Shown: positions 1 to 10,848 of the stretch, in pieces
Numbering within the stretch: position 1 is the first letter of the stretch
How the letters are laid out: each line of letters starts with the position of its first letter
Assembly: GCA_016285885.1 (NCBI GenBank)
Contig: JAEERP010000002.1
Span: 248,001 to 312,000, forward strand
Length of the DNA: 64,000 bases
DNA from: Paludibacteraceae bacterium
Lineage (GTDB): Bacteria; Bacteroidota; Bacteroidia; Bacteroidales; Paludibacteraceae
Direction of reading: 5' to 3'
Notes under the pieces: model-generated
Told to the model about the DNA's origin: nothing
Seen by the model: only the letters and a program-made list of their open reading frames with translations
Database searches by the model: none
Position numbers and translations under genes: made by a program

Positions 1-2
1 CA

Positions 3-3000
3 TTTGGACATGACCCGTCTCACCTTTATTTGAAAAAGGAAGAACTGAAACGAGGCATTCAATACAAATTTCGCCAAAAAGTAGTACTTGCTTCGTTTGG
101 AAACAGGGAATTATATGCCTCAAATGGATTCGGGGAGATTAGGGTTCGTGTTTACGAAAACATAAAACGATCAGACTTCATTATGGCGGATTTCCCGAAG
201 GTGTGTCAGAATGCGATGGTCGATACAGCGGTGAACATTCAGTTTAATCCATCCAACGATGATAAGTCCATTTATTCGATTCGGGATTTCGAGAACAATC
301 GAAGTGGATTTAGGTATAGTATGTCTGCTGTTGGACTTTTGGAGGGTGAATTGTCTGAGGTGGCAAATGCAGAGGACTATCGTTTCCGCCTGAATGGCTC
401 AGTGTCGGATAATGTCATTATTCGTGTGCGTGTGACGGACGGTTGTGGTACGAATGTGGATTTGAGCGACACAATGTGGATGAAAAAGAAACCTATTTTC
501 CCTCCTTCCATGATTGAGGGGCTTAACTGCTCCGTCACGACTGCCAATGATAGAGTATACATAGCTGTGGCACAGGGGCAGAGCTCTGCAATGGTTTCAA
601 TAAATGGAACCGACGAGGACTTCGACCGCAGCAAGTATTACATATCATTGGGGAAGGTTAGTGATAATGGGGAAATTATCTATGATGATTGGATCCTTAT
701 GAACAAAACGGCGGGCTATGCTATCCAGCCTTCTGTCTATAGTTATGTAAAGATGAAAAAAGAGACTAATGGATGTGAGAGCGATGAGGTGGATTGCTTG
801 ATACAGAATTGCGAGTCTTGGATTAATCAGATAGGAGTGGGCAATTCAATGGAAAAGGAATATCGGATATGTAAGGATGAAGGTAATCCTGCCATTCGCA
901 ATAGTCAATTGAGAGGTGCGTACGGGGAAGAGAGTTATTCTTATAATTGGAAATATAGTAAAGATGGTGATGTGTGGACTATTATAGAGGGACAAACAGA
1001 GAAGAATCTGCCCGAGAATGTGATTAATCCTGTATCAGACACTTTCTATATTCTTCGGGAGGTGACATCGACGATGGGTTTGACCCAAATTAGCAACGCA
1101 AGCAACAGGGTGATGATTGTTAAGTATCACATGCCTTTAATTCATATATTGGTGAACGGATCGGACCAAAGGGAGAGAAAGTTCTGTTATGGGGAGAAGA
1201 TAAAAGTCACGGTTGAGGAATTTCTCCCTGACGGCGCAAAATCAGAAGGTGGTGATATGCGTTTCAACGTGTGCCGTCGGGATGCTAACAATAGATACAA
1301 AACTATCAACGACACATGGACGAGAGAACTAAAGGATTTGCCTCTCGAACTCACTGAAAATGAGACGTTGTATGGTGCGGTGGTGATGTGTGGCGATACT
1401 GCGTACACCGAGGCGTTGAACATAGCTGTAGGTAGGAGATTGGATGATTTTAGGGAGTCAATTGGAGCATGTAAGGTGAAAGGCGACAGCGTATTGATCG
1501 TCCTGCCGAGTATGTATGGTGTCTCGTACAGTTTCACATACGGAGATAAGGTATATCCTCCTACTGTGGATAGCCTATATGTGAGATTGCCAGAGGTTGG
1601 TAACGCATACTATGCCGTCACAGCGAGCGATGACGAGTGCAGTGTGAAGGTGCATAGGGAAATCATTGCGGAGGATATGCAAGAAAGGCTTACGCAACAT
1701 CCTCTGTCGTTGGACGAAGATTTGATTGACGGCAAAGTTTGTGCGGGGAGTAGTGTGACGATAAAAAGTGTGACTTTGGACGAAAGACAGGAAAACATGG
1801 TCTTCACTTGGTATGAAAATGGTGATAAACTCAAAGGTTCCTCTTCTTTGTACAGTTATGTTCCTCAACAGCCTGGAATGAGCAATATAATCGTTAGGCA
1901 GACCGATTACTATGTCATGGGCGCTGTGAGTAAAGAACTGTGCATGACCAAGTATGATACAATTCAGGTACAGACAATCCCACCTATAAAACTTGGTCCG
2001 TCTAGTGTGAGCGGAACAAGTTTCTGCTATGGTGACACTGCCACTTTGTTGATAGGGAAAGCTACTGGAGGTGGAGGAAAGAACCAGGAATATAATATCT
2101 ATAAGAAAAATGAAGAAGCGAATGTTAGTAATTGGGTGGCGAGAGTGGAGACCTTCTCCGTAGACCAATATCAGAAAAAGGATGCGGTATATGCTAGCGG
2201 GATGTATAGTGTAACGGTTCAAGATCAATATTGCAAAAACAAACTATATTCTGACAGCGCTGCGATAGGTATAATCAGTGTGAACAAGAACGAGGAGTTT
2301 ACGCTGAGATCGAATAAACTTTATGTAGAGGAGAGTGAGCTGGAGGATGGAAGAACCGCAAACATTGTCTTGACTTCTCCCGAAATCGAAAGCGATCCAA
2401 CCTCTGTTGAATTGATATATAATAAGAACGGTGCGAGTGATACTACTGTGAATTATGTGAGAGGAAGTGGATTCACCGTTCCTGTTAGAGAACCTGATTT
2501 CTTGGATGGTGTCTTGAAAATTATTGCGACGAAGGGATCGTCTTCTTGCAAGTATACTACATTTGCTGAGATATTTTATAGTAAGGGGTTTGCCGCACAA
2601 CCTGTTGTGAAATGTGAAGAAGGCAAGAATGACAACATGGTGGAGGCTTGTCGTGGTAATGAGGTGCATTTGTACGTTGATTCTTTGAATATGCCTATGT
2701 ACAACGACGGCGAAATGGATTTGAAACGAGTTAAATATCAATGGTATAAGATGGGCAATCAAAGTGTCGTACAATTGAATGGCGCGACGAGTAGTGAATA
2801 TGTTGCTCAAGTGGGCGACTCTGCCGCATATAGATGTCAAATTATCTATGACGCAGAGGGTACGGGAAAGAACCTGAAAAGAGTATATTCCACGACTTAT
2901 GCTGTCAAACCAATCGATGTGGCTCGTATCGGAACTGTCTATTTCGGAAAGGCTGGCGTCTACTCCAAATATGCGTGCGCTGGCTCTGCAAATATGGTCA

Positions 3001-6000
3001 CAATCGATTCGGATGTGAGGACGAACGTCATGACAACGGAGATGGTATGGCAAAGTAGTACGGACGGAAAAAACTGGAGCGACCTGTCTGATGTAGGTAG
3101 TAGTGTGATTGGTGCGACAACGGCAAGTTGTCAGATTAGCACAAACCTGTGGAGTGACAAGGGTGTCAAGACGGTATACTTCCGCCTTAAGGTTCATAAT
3201 ACGGAATGTGATGAGACGATCTATAGTGAAAACACTATTGTGTTACGTATAGAGGATCGCCCGAAGATGGATCTTTCAAAGGTTAGAATGGATGGCAACG
3301 GAGTCATCGAGGAGACATTGGAATCTTTGAGTTTCTATACGTATAGGGATGGTACCTTCAAGTATAGTTGGAGCTATGGCAATGACGAGAACTTCGAGAC
3401 GAATGAATTATACACTATTAAAAACAGTAAGGGTTTTACTGCTGGAGAAGATTCCATATTCATTTTCAAGGAGAGTGAAAACGGATGTGTCAGCGACACT
3501 GCTAGTTATCATTTTAATTTATATGATGTTTTGAGCGCTGAATGGGTTAATAAACAATATCAACCATTATGCCTTGAGTCTGGAGGAACAGAATTGACAA
3601 TCATGTCGATCAAGGGAGGTACTGACAACATTTCAGATTACCGTGTAGAATGGCAATATCGTACAAGTCAAATGTCATCGTTTGATGTGGTAGATGAAAG
3701 AAGCAATATTCCTTTTAAGTATCAAACGTCAGAGTTGATGTCAACTATTACAGATGCAAGAACCTCTATTATTTTTGCAAATCTTACCGATAGTTTCGAT
3801 GTTCGAGCCATCATATCGTGTGACAACTATCCAGGTCCAAATTTGGTATTGCCACTTCAGCATATAAGGATGATTCCTCGTTTAGAACAAGGGTGGATTG
3901 ATGCGAATGAGGTGACAATATGTTACGACGAGGCGTTTGTTTTCATTGAAGGAGAACCGGCGATAGGAGGAAGTGGTAGTTACTTGTATCAGTGGCAGTG
4001 GAGTGAGGACAAGGAGAATTGGACGGATGTGAGAGAGCAAACGGGATGTGTGTTCCGTGGCAGGGTAGAGCAATCTATGTACCACCTCAAAAACACAACT
4101 TATTTCCGTAGAATTACGAGGGATAAGGATTGCTCATCTCTTGCGGATACGAGTAAGGTAAAAACTGTCCTTGTAATGCCTAAAGTTGAGGTCCCATCCA
4201 ATGTGGTGAACTACTATTCTGCCGTGTTAAGTGGCGAACGTGTGGTATTGCAGCCAAATTATAGCGAGTATGACTATGTCTGGAGCAAAGTGGGTGAACT
4301 GGGTGTGGAGGACACTACATATGGTGTGGAGAACTATGGACGATTCGTTTCCGAACCTTTATATGACCAAACTTCATATAGGTTTAAGGTGAGGTATCAG
4401 AATACTCCATATTGTGAGAGCGATTGGGATACCGTTACTGTTAGTGTGCTTCAGACGAGTGGAGTTGAACTGTATTTTGATAGGCATTTAAGCAATGAGA
4501 GTCGTTACAATATTGATGGTAAGTATTGGATTTGTAGTGGAGGTGAAGTCGGTATGATTCGTGCTAGCGGTTCGAATGGTAGTGTAAAACATCAATGGAT
4601 GTACGGCGTAAATGGAGGGGACCTTCAAAAGATGTTCTATATGGATGGTAGTGCCGCTAATGGGGAAATCGTTGATGCGGATGAATGCCAAAAAATAGCG
4701 AATGCCGTGAAAAATACAGAGACGACGGCTCCTGCGGATAAATATGTTTCATTCTGTCGTGTGGATACATTCTTTGCAGGTAATCGGTCCATCGTAGTGC
4801 CGAGTGACACTATAAAAGTTTATATAGTTCCTCAATTGTCTTTGAGTGCGGACGTGTGGAACTTGAGCGATAGTATTGCGGGGCAATTGATTAGTGGACA
4901 ACGTAATTATTGCATGGGTGAAGATCCACAGAGTATTGTGCGTAATGTTTCGGACAAGATCTCCGATTTTTGGATTAGCAATAAGGTCGGCCCGAAGATG
5001 TATGACGCACAACGTCCTAGTGACTCGTTGCGGATTCGTTGGGAATATATAAATCGTAAAACCTCGAATGAATGGAATAAGGTTAAAGAGGTGGGTGTTA
5101 CGGACTATTTGGGTGCGGGAGCTTTCGACCTTGGAGATTATGTCGAGAATCCGAGTGGTACGTACCAAGTCCGTTCAACATTGAGTGATGGCTGTAGCGA
5201 TGTTTCCTCGAATTTGGTGAATTTGTATTGGAGCGATGTACGGGTAGAAACCCAGGATGTGCGAGTGTTTGCTGTGATTGATGACGACAAGGTGATTTCG
5301 AAGGGTATTGAAGTGGGCGACAGCATCATACTTCAGTGTGCCACCAATGAATATCCTTGCTATTGGTTCTTGGATGAGAAATGTACGGACACGATTGTGG
5401 CGGGCAGTAGAACATGTGGATTTATCCTGAATGGGAACATACTTAAGCATCTGATGAGTGATCCTCATATTTATTTGAAACGATTAGATGTACTGACGGA
5501 ATGCATGTCGTCGTCCACACCAATAGCTATCCATTTCGGTACCAAAAGCGGTGGTGGGAAAATAGGTTCATCGCAAACAATTTGTGAGGGAGATAAGTTC
5601 CGAGGAATAACAAGTAGGGTAGGTGCTTCCGGCAATTACATATACCCGTCAGAGGAGAAGATGAAGTTCACTTATTCTTGGCAATATTCTACGGATGTTG
5701 ACATGGGAGTTTGGGTGAATATAAGTGGAAACTCAAGTCCAGATTTGTCTGCCGATAAGGTGGATAGTGTTGTTGGAATCCTACATGAATCCGTTTATTG
5801 GTTTAGGAGAATTGCCACGAATGACAGCGATAGGACTTCGTTCTCTGATACTGTTAGGTTGGCGTTCTATGATAAACTCAAACCTGGTGTATTGAGTTTG
5901 TCTACTCCGAATGCGGCATTTTGTGAGCCATATGATTTACCTTATGTGAGGACAACCAATCCTCAGGGAGGACACACCTACAATGATGACTATGACTATA

Positions 6001-9000
6001 GTTGGCAGGTCAGTGTGAATGGTGGTGAATATATCACTGTAATAAGTGCTACATTGGATAGTGTTAATTTGGTCTATTGGGATTTAGACTCATTGAATAG
6101 GGCCCAAGACAACAAACTTCGAATCAGGTGTGTTTACTCGGATTTTTGTGGTAGTGTTAATAGTAATGAGGTGGATGTTTTGCTTTATCGGATAAATGAA
6201 TCACCTCATATTTATGAAGACAATAAGTGTGGTGCGGATACTGTAGTGGTGAGGGTGGAAAGTGAATCCATTGAAAAAGTTTACCATTGGTATGCATATG
6301 ATGGAGATGGTTCTGCTATTTGGGTTTGGAAGGATGTTGATTATAAGAAGTTATACCGTGTCTGGGAAACCCAGAATGAAATCGTTCAGTATAGTGTCCA
6401 TTCCGTAGATGTTGAGACTGGATGTTCGAGTTTGCCAGTATATTTCAATATCGATTCCATGCCTCCTCTTGTACAGGAACAACTGACCGCGCTTAATAGG
6501 GTATGCTACGGAGAGGTGGCTACAATTCTGGGAGGTTCTGTGAGTGGCGGTTCGGGGAACAAATCCTACCAATGGCAATATTGCTACGGTGATGATGTGT
6601 GGGTGAATGATCAGAATGGAACTTTTGCGGATTATGTCACTTCTAAGATGACGTTGCCAAGACGTTTCCGAAGGATTGTGACGGATGCGTGCTATTCTGA
6701 CACAAGTGAAGCGGTGGAGATTATACCGATGGATAAGGTGGAATTTCACAAAGGAGATCTTGTGTTTGAAGACTTCAAATGTCCACTTCGTCTTATTTAC
6801 ATGAATTGTACAGATTCTGTATCTTCGATTTGTACGGGTGCGGATAGATGGGAATTCTTCCATGATGGGAATTTGATCCATACTTCTTATTGGAACAAAT
6901 TTGCTGCATTGGAGGGATTTGAGGACGACTCCATGACCTATCAGGTTAGGCATGTTCGGGAGATCGACGGTCTTTTCTGCCAATCGGATTTTGTTGATGT
7001 GACCTTGTATAATTCTCCTGCTGTGACCGCGAATGTCATAACAACGGAAGTTTTGTCCCCTTGTGAAGGACGGCTTACAAATGTCAAATCCTCTGCCATG
7101 GAATTGGATTACTATGGAGGAAAAACAAGGAGTGAAATATTAACGACCAAGTGGCTTGTAAGCAAAGATGGTGTAACGTGGGGCGAACAGGCATCGAAGG
7201 CAGATGGCTCGCTTTCTCTCCGAGCAAATGGCACCATGTATGTCACAAGGATAGCAAACAGTGGTTGTGTGAACGATTCTAGCAACATTCTTGCTATTGT
7301 TGCTCAGGATGTTGAACCATATGATTATGTGGAACAATTATCTTTGAATATAGTCAGTGATATGCGTGATAGTTCGGTTGCCTTTAATGTGATTGATGGG
7401 AAGAATTTCTCAAATCAATATTACTTCCTTGGTGATGGCGATTTGCCGAAGGTGGAGGGAAATGCTGTCTCTCTTCCGTATAAAACAGATGTTTATAAAG
7501 ATAGCCTGTTGCAGCTGTTGGTTGCCAGTGATGTGTGTGTGAGTCAATATGACGTTAATCCATTGAGGGGTGGGGTTATCAGTTTTGATGGAGAAACGGA
7601 ATTGTGTGGAGGTGGAGAGATCCCTGCAATTGTGGCGACCGATATGGAAGGCGGAAAGGGTAACTACACTTATCAATGGCAATATACTAATGTATATACG
7701 GCAGACTTCATCAATATCGAAGGCGCAAATGGCAAGGTGTATACTCCTACGACTGTATCCGTGGGCACTACCTATCGAAGGATTACGACAGATGGTGAAT
7801 ATACAAGCATTAGCAATGAATTGACTGTTTCCATTAGACCATTGCCTTCTGTCGCTAGAATCACTACAAACTATAGTGAGCATGAAATGGAAACTCGTGG
7901 GCTGGAATATACGCTGACGAGTGCACAAAAAAATGTGAATATGATAATGACCCTGAGGGATAGTGCCTTCAATGTGGATAGGGTGCTGTGGCAAAAAAGT
8001 TATGACCTTAATGTTTGGGAAACAGTGGAAGAGATGGACTATAATGTCGGAAACTTTTACGAAATGGAGATAATTGATACCTCTGCTATGGTCTACTATC
8101 GCATTGTGGGGGAGAGCTCTTGTGGCGCAGATACTAGCAAGTCGTTCTTGGTGAAGACCGATTATGCTCCGATCATCACTGATGATGAATTAATTTTGAC
8201 GGATACTATATGTGCTTCTGATACATTTGTGAGAATCGCTTATAAGAATCCTAAATCGGGTATATATCGTTATTCTTATTCATTAAGTACGAACATGTAT
8301 GCAGAAATTTATTGTGCGAATAGTTTGTTAGAAAACAGAGTTCTGACACCTGGGAATACAACTCTGATTAGTCAGGATTCCTTGGTGACGGATGGTATCA
8401 TCGTTACTTATCCTAAGGAATCATTTGATGTGACCATTACAAGGCACTCTGTTGCGACAGGAGCTACTTCGAAGAAGATTGTGCATTTTGAAGTGGGTGG
8501 GCTCTCCTCCTCTTTCAAATATGTTGTAGATGGAGCCGTTGAACATAGGATGGGTGAACCTGTCAATACTGTGCGTCTCAATCAAGGTAGTAAGGTGACG
8601 TTCTTTGCCGAGGCTAAAAGTGATTTGAAGGATGTTTCTGACATCTCATACAAGTGGCACCTGATAGAGCCACTCAATCTTAATTACTACAGTACATTTG
8701 GCGGAAGTGTAGGCATAGAGGGTCTGACCAGCAAGTCGCAATCTCCATCATGCTACTTCTATAATGCCGGGACTTACAAGATAGTACTGGAGGTGACGGA
8801 TGGCATATGCAAATCCACAATGTCAGACTCCGCTCTGTATATCGATAAGAGCACGGTGCGGTCCTACAAGGTCGCCGCCGCATTCGCAGATGAGGATGAT
8901 GTGCTTGAGAACGAGGCGGTTGCTGGGCCTCTCTATGTGGATGTGACGCCAACACTGGTGAAGACCTCTTTAGAAGTCTACACCAATACGGAAGAGGGTC

Positions 9001-9146
9001 TTCCTTATGAGGTGATCGACGAGGTTGGCCTGAAGGTGAAGGAGGGTATCCTTCTCAAAACGGAGCGGATTGATGCGACCGCATGGCGAAGCGGTGTGTA
9101 TATCGTGAACGTGAATGGCATGATCTTCAAGGTCATCAAGATGTAG
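3..9146 (+). CDS. Giant multi-domain Ig-like surface/secreted protein with T9SS sorting tail (5' end outside window)
   Basis: The frame is open from the first bases of the window, so the real start and any signal peptide lie upstream; the TTG at 30 is only the first start-like codon. More than 3,040 residues are present. The body repeats a loose module of roughly 100-200 residues: a Cys-containing strand (such as 'CYGE'), a Gly-rich turn, then an aromatic strand ('YQWQ', 'YSWQ', 'YSWS'), and a basic strand before the next Cys. This pattern fits stacked Ig/PKD-like domains of Bacteroidota adhesins. The last 70 or so residues read like a type A T9SS sorting domain ('RSGVYIVNVNG', then 'FKVIKM'). 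I infer export by type IX secretion and attachment or release at the cell surface; the ligand is unknown. The body is AT-richer than the last 500 bases. Confidence 0.9.
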   Translation, partial: FGHDPSHLYLKKEELKRGIQYKFRQKVVLASFGNRELYASNGFGEIRVRVYENIKRSDFIMADFPKVCQNAMVDTAVNIQFNPSNDDKSIYSIRDFENNRSGFRYSMSAVGLLEGELSEVANAEDYRFRLNGSVSDNVIIRVRVTDGCGTNVDLSDTMWMKKKPIFPPSMIEGLNCSVTTANDRVYIAVAQGQSSAMVSINGTDEDFDRSKYYISLGKVSDNGEIIYDDWILMNKTAGYAIQPSVYSYVKMKKETNGCESDEVDCLIQNCESWINQIGVGNSMEKEYRICKDEGNPAIRNSQLRGAYGEESYSYNWKYSKDGDVWTIIEGQTEKNLPENVINPVSDTFYILREVTSTMGLTQISNASNRVMIVKYHMPLIHILVNGSDQRERKFCYGEKIKVTVEEFLPDGAKSEGGDMRFNVCRRDANNRYKTINDTWTRELKDLPLELTENETLYGAVVMCGDTAYTEALNIAVGRRLDDFRESIGACKVKGDSVLIVLPSMYGVSYSFTYGDKVYPPTVDSLYVRLPEVGNAYYAVTASDDECSVKVHREIIAEDMQERLTQHPLSLDEDLIDGKVCAGSSVTIKSVTLDERQENMVFTWYENGDKLKGSSSLYSYVPQQPGMSNIIVRQTDYYVMGAVSKELCMTKYDTIQVQTIPPIKLGPSSVSGTSFCYGDTATLLIGKATGGGGKNQEYNIYKKNEEANVSNWVARVETFSVDQYQKKDAVYASGMYSVTVQDQYCKNKLYSDSAAIGIISVNKNEEFTLRSNKLYVEESELEDGRTANIVLTSPEIESDPTSVELIYNKNGASDTTVNYVRGSGFTVPVREPDFLDGVLKIIATKGSSSCKYTTFAEIFYSKGFAAQPVVKCEEGKNDNMVEACRGNEVHLYVDSLNMPMYNDGEMDLKRVKYQWYKMGNQSVVQLNGATSSEYVAQVGDSAAYRCQIIYDAEGTGKNLKRVYSTTYAVKPIDVARIGTVYFGKAGVYSKYACAGSANMVTIDSDVRTNVMTTEMVWQSSTDGKNWSDLSDVGSSVIGATTASCQISTNLWSDKGVKTVYFRLKVHNTECDETIYSENTIVLRIEDRPKMDLSKVRMDGNGVIEETLESLSFYTYRDGTFKYSWSYGNDENFETNELYTIKNSKGFTAGEDSIFIFKESENGCVSDTASYHFNLYDVLSAEWVNKQYQPLCLESGGTELTIMSIKGGTDNISDYRVEWQYRTSQMSSFDVVDERSNIPFKYQTSELMSTITDARTSIIFANLTDSFDVRAIISCDNYPGPNLVLPLQHIRMIPRLEQGWIDANEVTICYDEAFVFIEGEPAIGGSGSYLYQWQWSEDKENWTDVREQTGCVFRGRVEQSMYHLKNTTYFRRITRDKDCSSLADTSKVKTVLVMPKVEVPSNVVNYYSAVLSGERVVLQPNYSEYDYVWSKVGELGVEDTTYGVENYGRFVSEPLYDQTSYRFKVRYQNTPYCESDWDTVTVSVLQTSGVELYFDRHLSNESRYNIDGKYWICSGGEVGMIRASGSNGSVKHQWMYGVNGGDLQKMFYMDGSAANGEIVDADECQKIANAVKNTETTAPADKYVSFCRVDTFFAGNRSIVVPSDTIKVYIVPQLSLSADVWNLSDSIAGQLISGQRNYCMGEDPQSIVRNVSDKISDFWISNKVGPKMYDAQRPSDSLRIRWEYINRKTSNEWNKVKEVGVTDYLGAGAFDLGDYVENPSGTYQVRSTLSDGCSDVSSNLVNLYWSDVRVETQDVRVFAVIDDDKVISKGIEVGDSIILQCATNEYPCYWFLDEKCTDTIVAGSRTCGFILNGNILKHLMSDPHIYLKRLDVLTECMSSSTPIAIHFGTKSGGGKIGSSQTICEGDKFRGITSRVGASGNYIYPSEEKMKFTYSWQYSTDVDMGVWVNISGNSSPDLSADKVDSVVGILHESVYWFRRIATNDSDRTSFSDTVRLAFYDKLKPGVLSLSTPNAAFCEPYDLPYVRTTNPQGGHTYNDDYDYSWQVSVNGGEYITVISATLDSVNLVYWDLDSLNRAQDNKLRIRCVYSDFCGSVNSNEVDVLLYRINESPHIYEDNKCGADTVVVRVESESIEKVYHWYAYDGDGSAIWVWKDVDYKKLYRVWETQNEIVQYSVHSVDVETGCSSLPVYFNIDSMPPLVQEQLTALNRVCYGEVATILGGSVSGGSGNKSYQWQYCYGDDVWVNDQNGTFADYVTSKMTLPRRFRRIVTDACYSDTSEAVEIIPMDKVEFHKGDLVFEDFKCPLRLIYMNCTDSVSSICTGADRWEFFHDGNLIHTSYWNKFAALEGFEDDSMTYQVRHVREIDGLFCQSDFVDVTLYNSPAVTANVITTEVLSPCEGRLTNVKSSAMELDYYGGKTRSEILTTKWLVSKDGVTWGEQASKADGSLSLRANGTMYVTRIANSGCVNDSSNILAIVAQDVEPYDYVEQLSLNIVSDMRDSSVAFNVIDGKNFSNQYYFLGDGDLPKVEGNAVSLPYKTDVYKDSLLQLLVASDVCVSQYDVNPLRGGVISFDGETELCGGGEIPAIVATDMEGGKGNYTYQWQYTNVYTADFINIEGANGKVYTPTTVSVGTTYRRITTDGEYTSISNELTVSIRPLPSVARITTNYSEHEMETRGLEYTLTSAQKNVNMIMTLRDSAFNVDRVLWQKSYDLNVWETVEEMDYNVGNFYEMEIIDTSAMVYYRIVGESSCGADTSKSFLVKTDYAPIITDDELILTDTICASDTFVRIAYKNPKSGIYRYSYSLSTNMYAEIYCANSLLENRVLTPGNTTLISQDSLVTDGIIVTYPKESFDVTITRHSVATGATSKKIVHFEVGGLSSSFKYVVDGAVEHRMGEPVNTVRLNQGSKVTFFAEAKSDLKDVSDISYKWHLIEPLNLNYYSTFGGSVGIEGLTSKSQSPSCYFYNAGTYKIVLEVTDGICKSTMSDSALYIDKSTVRSYKVAAAFADEDDVLENEAVAGPLYVDVTPTLVKTSLEVYTNTEEGLPYEVIDEVGLKVKEGILLKTERIDATAWRSGVYIVNVNGMIFKVIKM

Positions 9147-9170
9147 AATTACTTTTTTCTTTGCATAAGA

Positions 9171-9204
9171 GAGCGCCTTCAGTCCGAGAGGATTGGAGGC
9201 GCTC
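9171..9204 (+). terminator. Hairpin after the giant surface gene
   Basis: An 8-bp inverted repeat (GAGCGCCT / AGGCGCTC) lies 25 bases after the stop codon. No T run follows directly; seven T occur about 20 bases later. It is probably a transcript end, but not a textbook one. Confidence 0.4.
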
Positions 9205-9345
9205 GTCGTATGAGGCGGGACGTTTTTTTGAGGTCGCTTTCTCCTGTTGTGTGGGGTGACGATACCTGATTCATGTCGGAAGTGCGATACAAAAAGAAAG
9301 GAGATATATCAAGCTACACCTCCTTCCCTGACTATAATAGATTCA

Positions 9346-10833
9346 CTACAGCGATATCCCTCGACCTTTTTTCTTCGGTTGCTTCACCTTCAGAGAATCC
9401 ATTTTCTGCGACCGCCTTTCCTTCGGTGGGGAAAGCCTTCCCTCTGAACCTGCCACGACACAGTTGAGGTCCTTGTCTAGTTTCACGTGGGTCTGCTTAT
9501 AGGCGATCGTCTCTCCATTGAGGAGCCGTTTGCGCTCTGTGTCGCCTAGGCTCATCTTGTCCAATGTTGGGGCGAGGTTCTCTTTCGGTTGACCAAGGAA
9601 GAGGTGCGCCTTGTTGCCGAGCATCATCAGTTTTGCCGTCTGTCCGTTCTTCATCTGGAGCGGTTCGGTCAGCTGTCCGTTTTGCGCCGAGCGTATCTTC
9701 TGCACAGACCTCTCATCGAAGAGTTCGGATAGGCGATACTCCTTGGCGTTCCCGTTGGAAGTTGGCAGGGCGATGCGCTCCAGTGATTGGAAGTCACGAG
9801 GCCTCAGCGCCTCCTCTGCCATCACTTTCTGACATTCTTTGTTGATGCGGTTGATGTTCATGACGTCCACCAACCCCTGATTCTTCACGTCTATATCGTT
9901 CCAATTCTTTCCTGGGTCATACTCGTCGATTTTCTTGAAGAGGTTTTGTGCCACTGCTTGCGCCTTGTCCTCTTCGATGGTCACCACGTTGAGGCTCGCA
10001 TTGCCCAGCACCACCTCTGCCGTTTCTTTGGTGGCTTGCTCCACCTTCGCATTCCCCAGCACCAGCACGTCCTCCTTGCCCTCCCGCAATTTAATCTCCT
10101 CCGCCAATTGCTTGTTGAGGCTGTCGTAGAGGGGGGAGGGGACTTTGCCGATTTCTTTTTTAGATTTTTCTATCTTGCTTTTAATCCCAAGAATGTTAGC
10201 ATCCAAGTTCTTTAGATGTCTTTTTGCCAATTCCACATCCTCTTTCCTTGATGAATTTTGGATGATATCCATAGTGTCCAACTTCGCTCTGCGCACACAA
10301 AATAGATTACGGCGAAGTTGAAGCTGAGCTAAACGTTCCATGATAATATTGTGCTCTTCTTTGGACATCCCATTGTTAGATAGAATTTTGCTGTTCTCTC
10401 CATTTTCAAATTTGGACATGGTTAGTATGTCATTGAACGTTTTCCCTTCGCTTGGAATGTAATACTGCGTCATGCCACCTTCCCCGTATGCGGTGTTTTC
10501 TGCCGTTTTACCCGTCTCCACCTCGGTCTCACTCTTCAGTTTGAATACTACTAACTCTTTTTTATACGAACACTCTTTTGTCTCGGGATTTTCCCAAGGG
10601 GCGATCTGCAGCATTCTACTCAGCTTTGTCGCATCCTCTTTTGCCATTCCCAGTTCATTCTTAGGGAAGAAATATTCGCATGTGTTCATCTTCCCCGCCT
10701 TGTTATAGGCGATAAGGGCATAGAGCTCTGTCCCAGCCTTTAATTTTATCTTCTCATACGAGTCTATGCCAGCATACAGGTCTCCGCCTTGCCATTCCGA
10801 GGCGGATTTCCTCAAACAAACTTCATTTTCCAT
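9346..10833 (-). CDS. Unknown 495-residue protein; possible toxin-like N-terminus and DUF3945-like C-terminus
   Basis: There is no signal peptide or membrane segment. The N-terminal ~130 residues run through 'LKAGTELYALIAYNKAG' and 'GEGGMTQYYIP', an arrangement that recalls ADP-ribosyltransferase-fold toxin domains; this is a weak resemblance only. A charged helical stretch follows (about 165-260). The C-terminal part contains 'LLNGETIAYK' and 'KLDKDLNCVV', similar in style to the DUF3945 repeats carried on Bacteroidales mobile elements. The tail is very Lys/Arg-rich. It lies 15 bases downstream of a 180-residue unknown gene and probably shares its promoter. Function is not established. Confidence 0.7.
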   Translation of the reverse strand: MENEVCLRKSASEWQGGDLYAGIDSYEKIKLKAGTELYALIAYNKAGKMNTCEYFFPKNELGMAKEDATKLSRMLQIAPWENPETKECSYKKELVVFKLKSETEVETGKTAENTAYGEGGMTQYYIPSEGKTFNDILTMSKFENGENSKILSNNGMSKEEHNIIMERLAQLQLRRNLFCVRRAKLDTMDIIQNSSRKEDVELAKRHLKNLDANILGIKSKIEKSKKEIGKVPSPLYDSLNKQLAEEIKLREGKEDVLVLGNAKVEQATKETAEVVLGNASLNVVTIEEDKAQAVAQNLFKKIDEYDPGKNWNDIDVKNQGLVDVMNINRINKECQKVMAEEALRPRDFQSLERIALPTSNGNAKEYRLSELFDERSVQKIRSAQNGQLTEPLQMKNGQTAKLMMLGNKAHLFLGQPKENLAPTLDKMSLGDTERKRLLNGETIAYKQTHVKLDKDLNCVVAGSEGRLSPPKERRSQKMDSLKVKQPKKKGRGISL

Positions 10834-10848
10834 AGGTGGTATTATATG

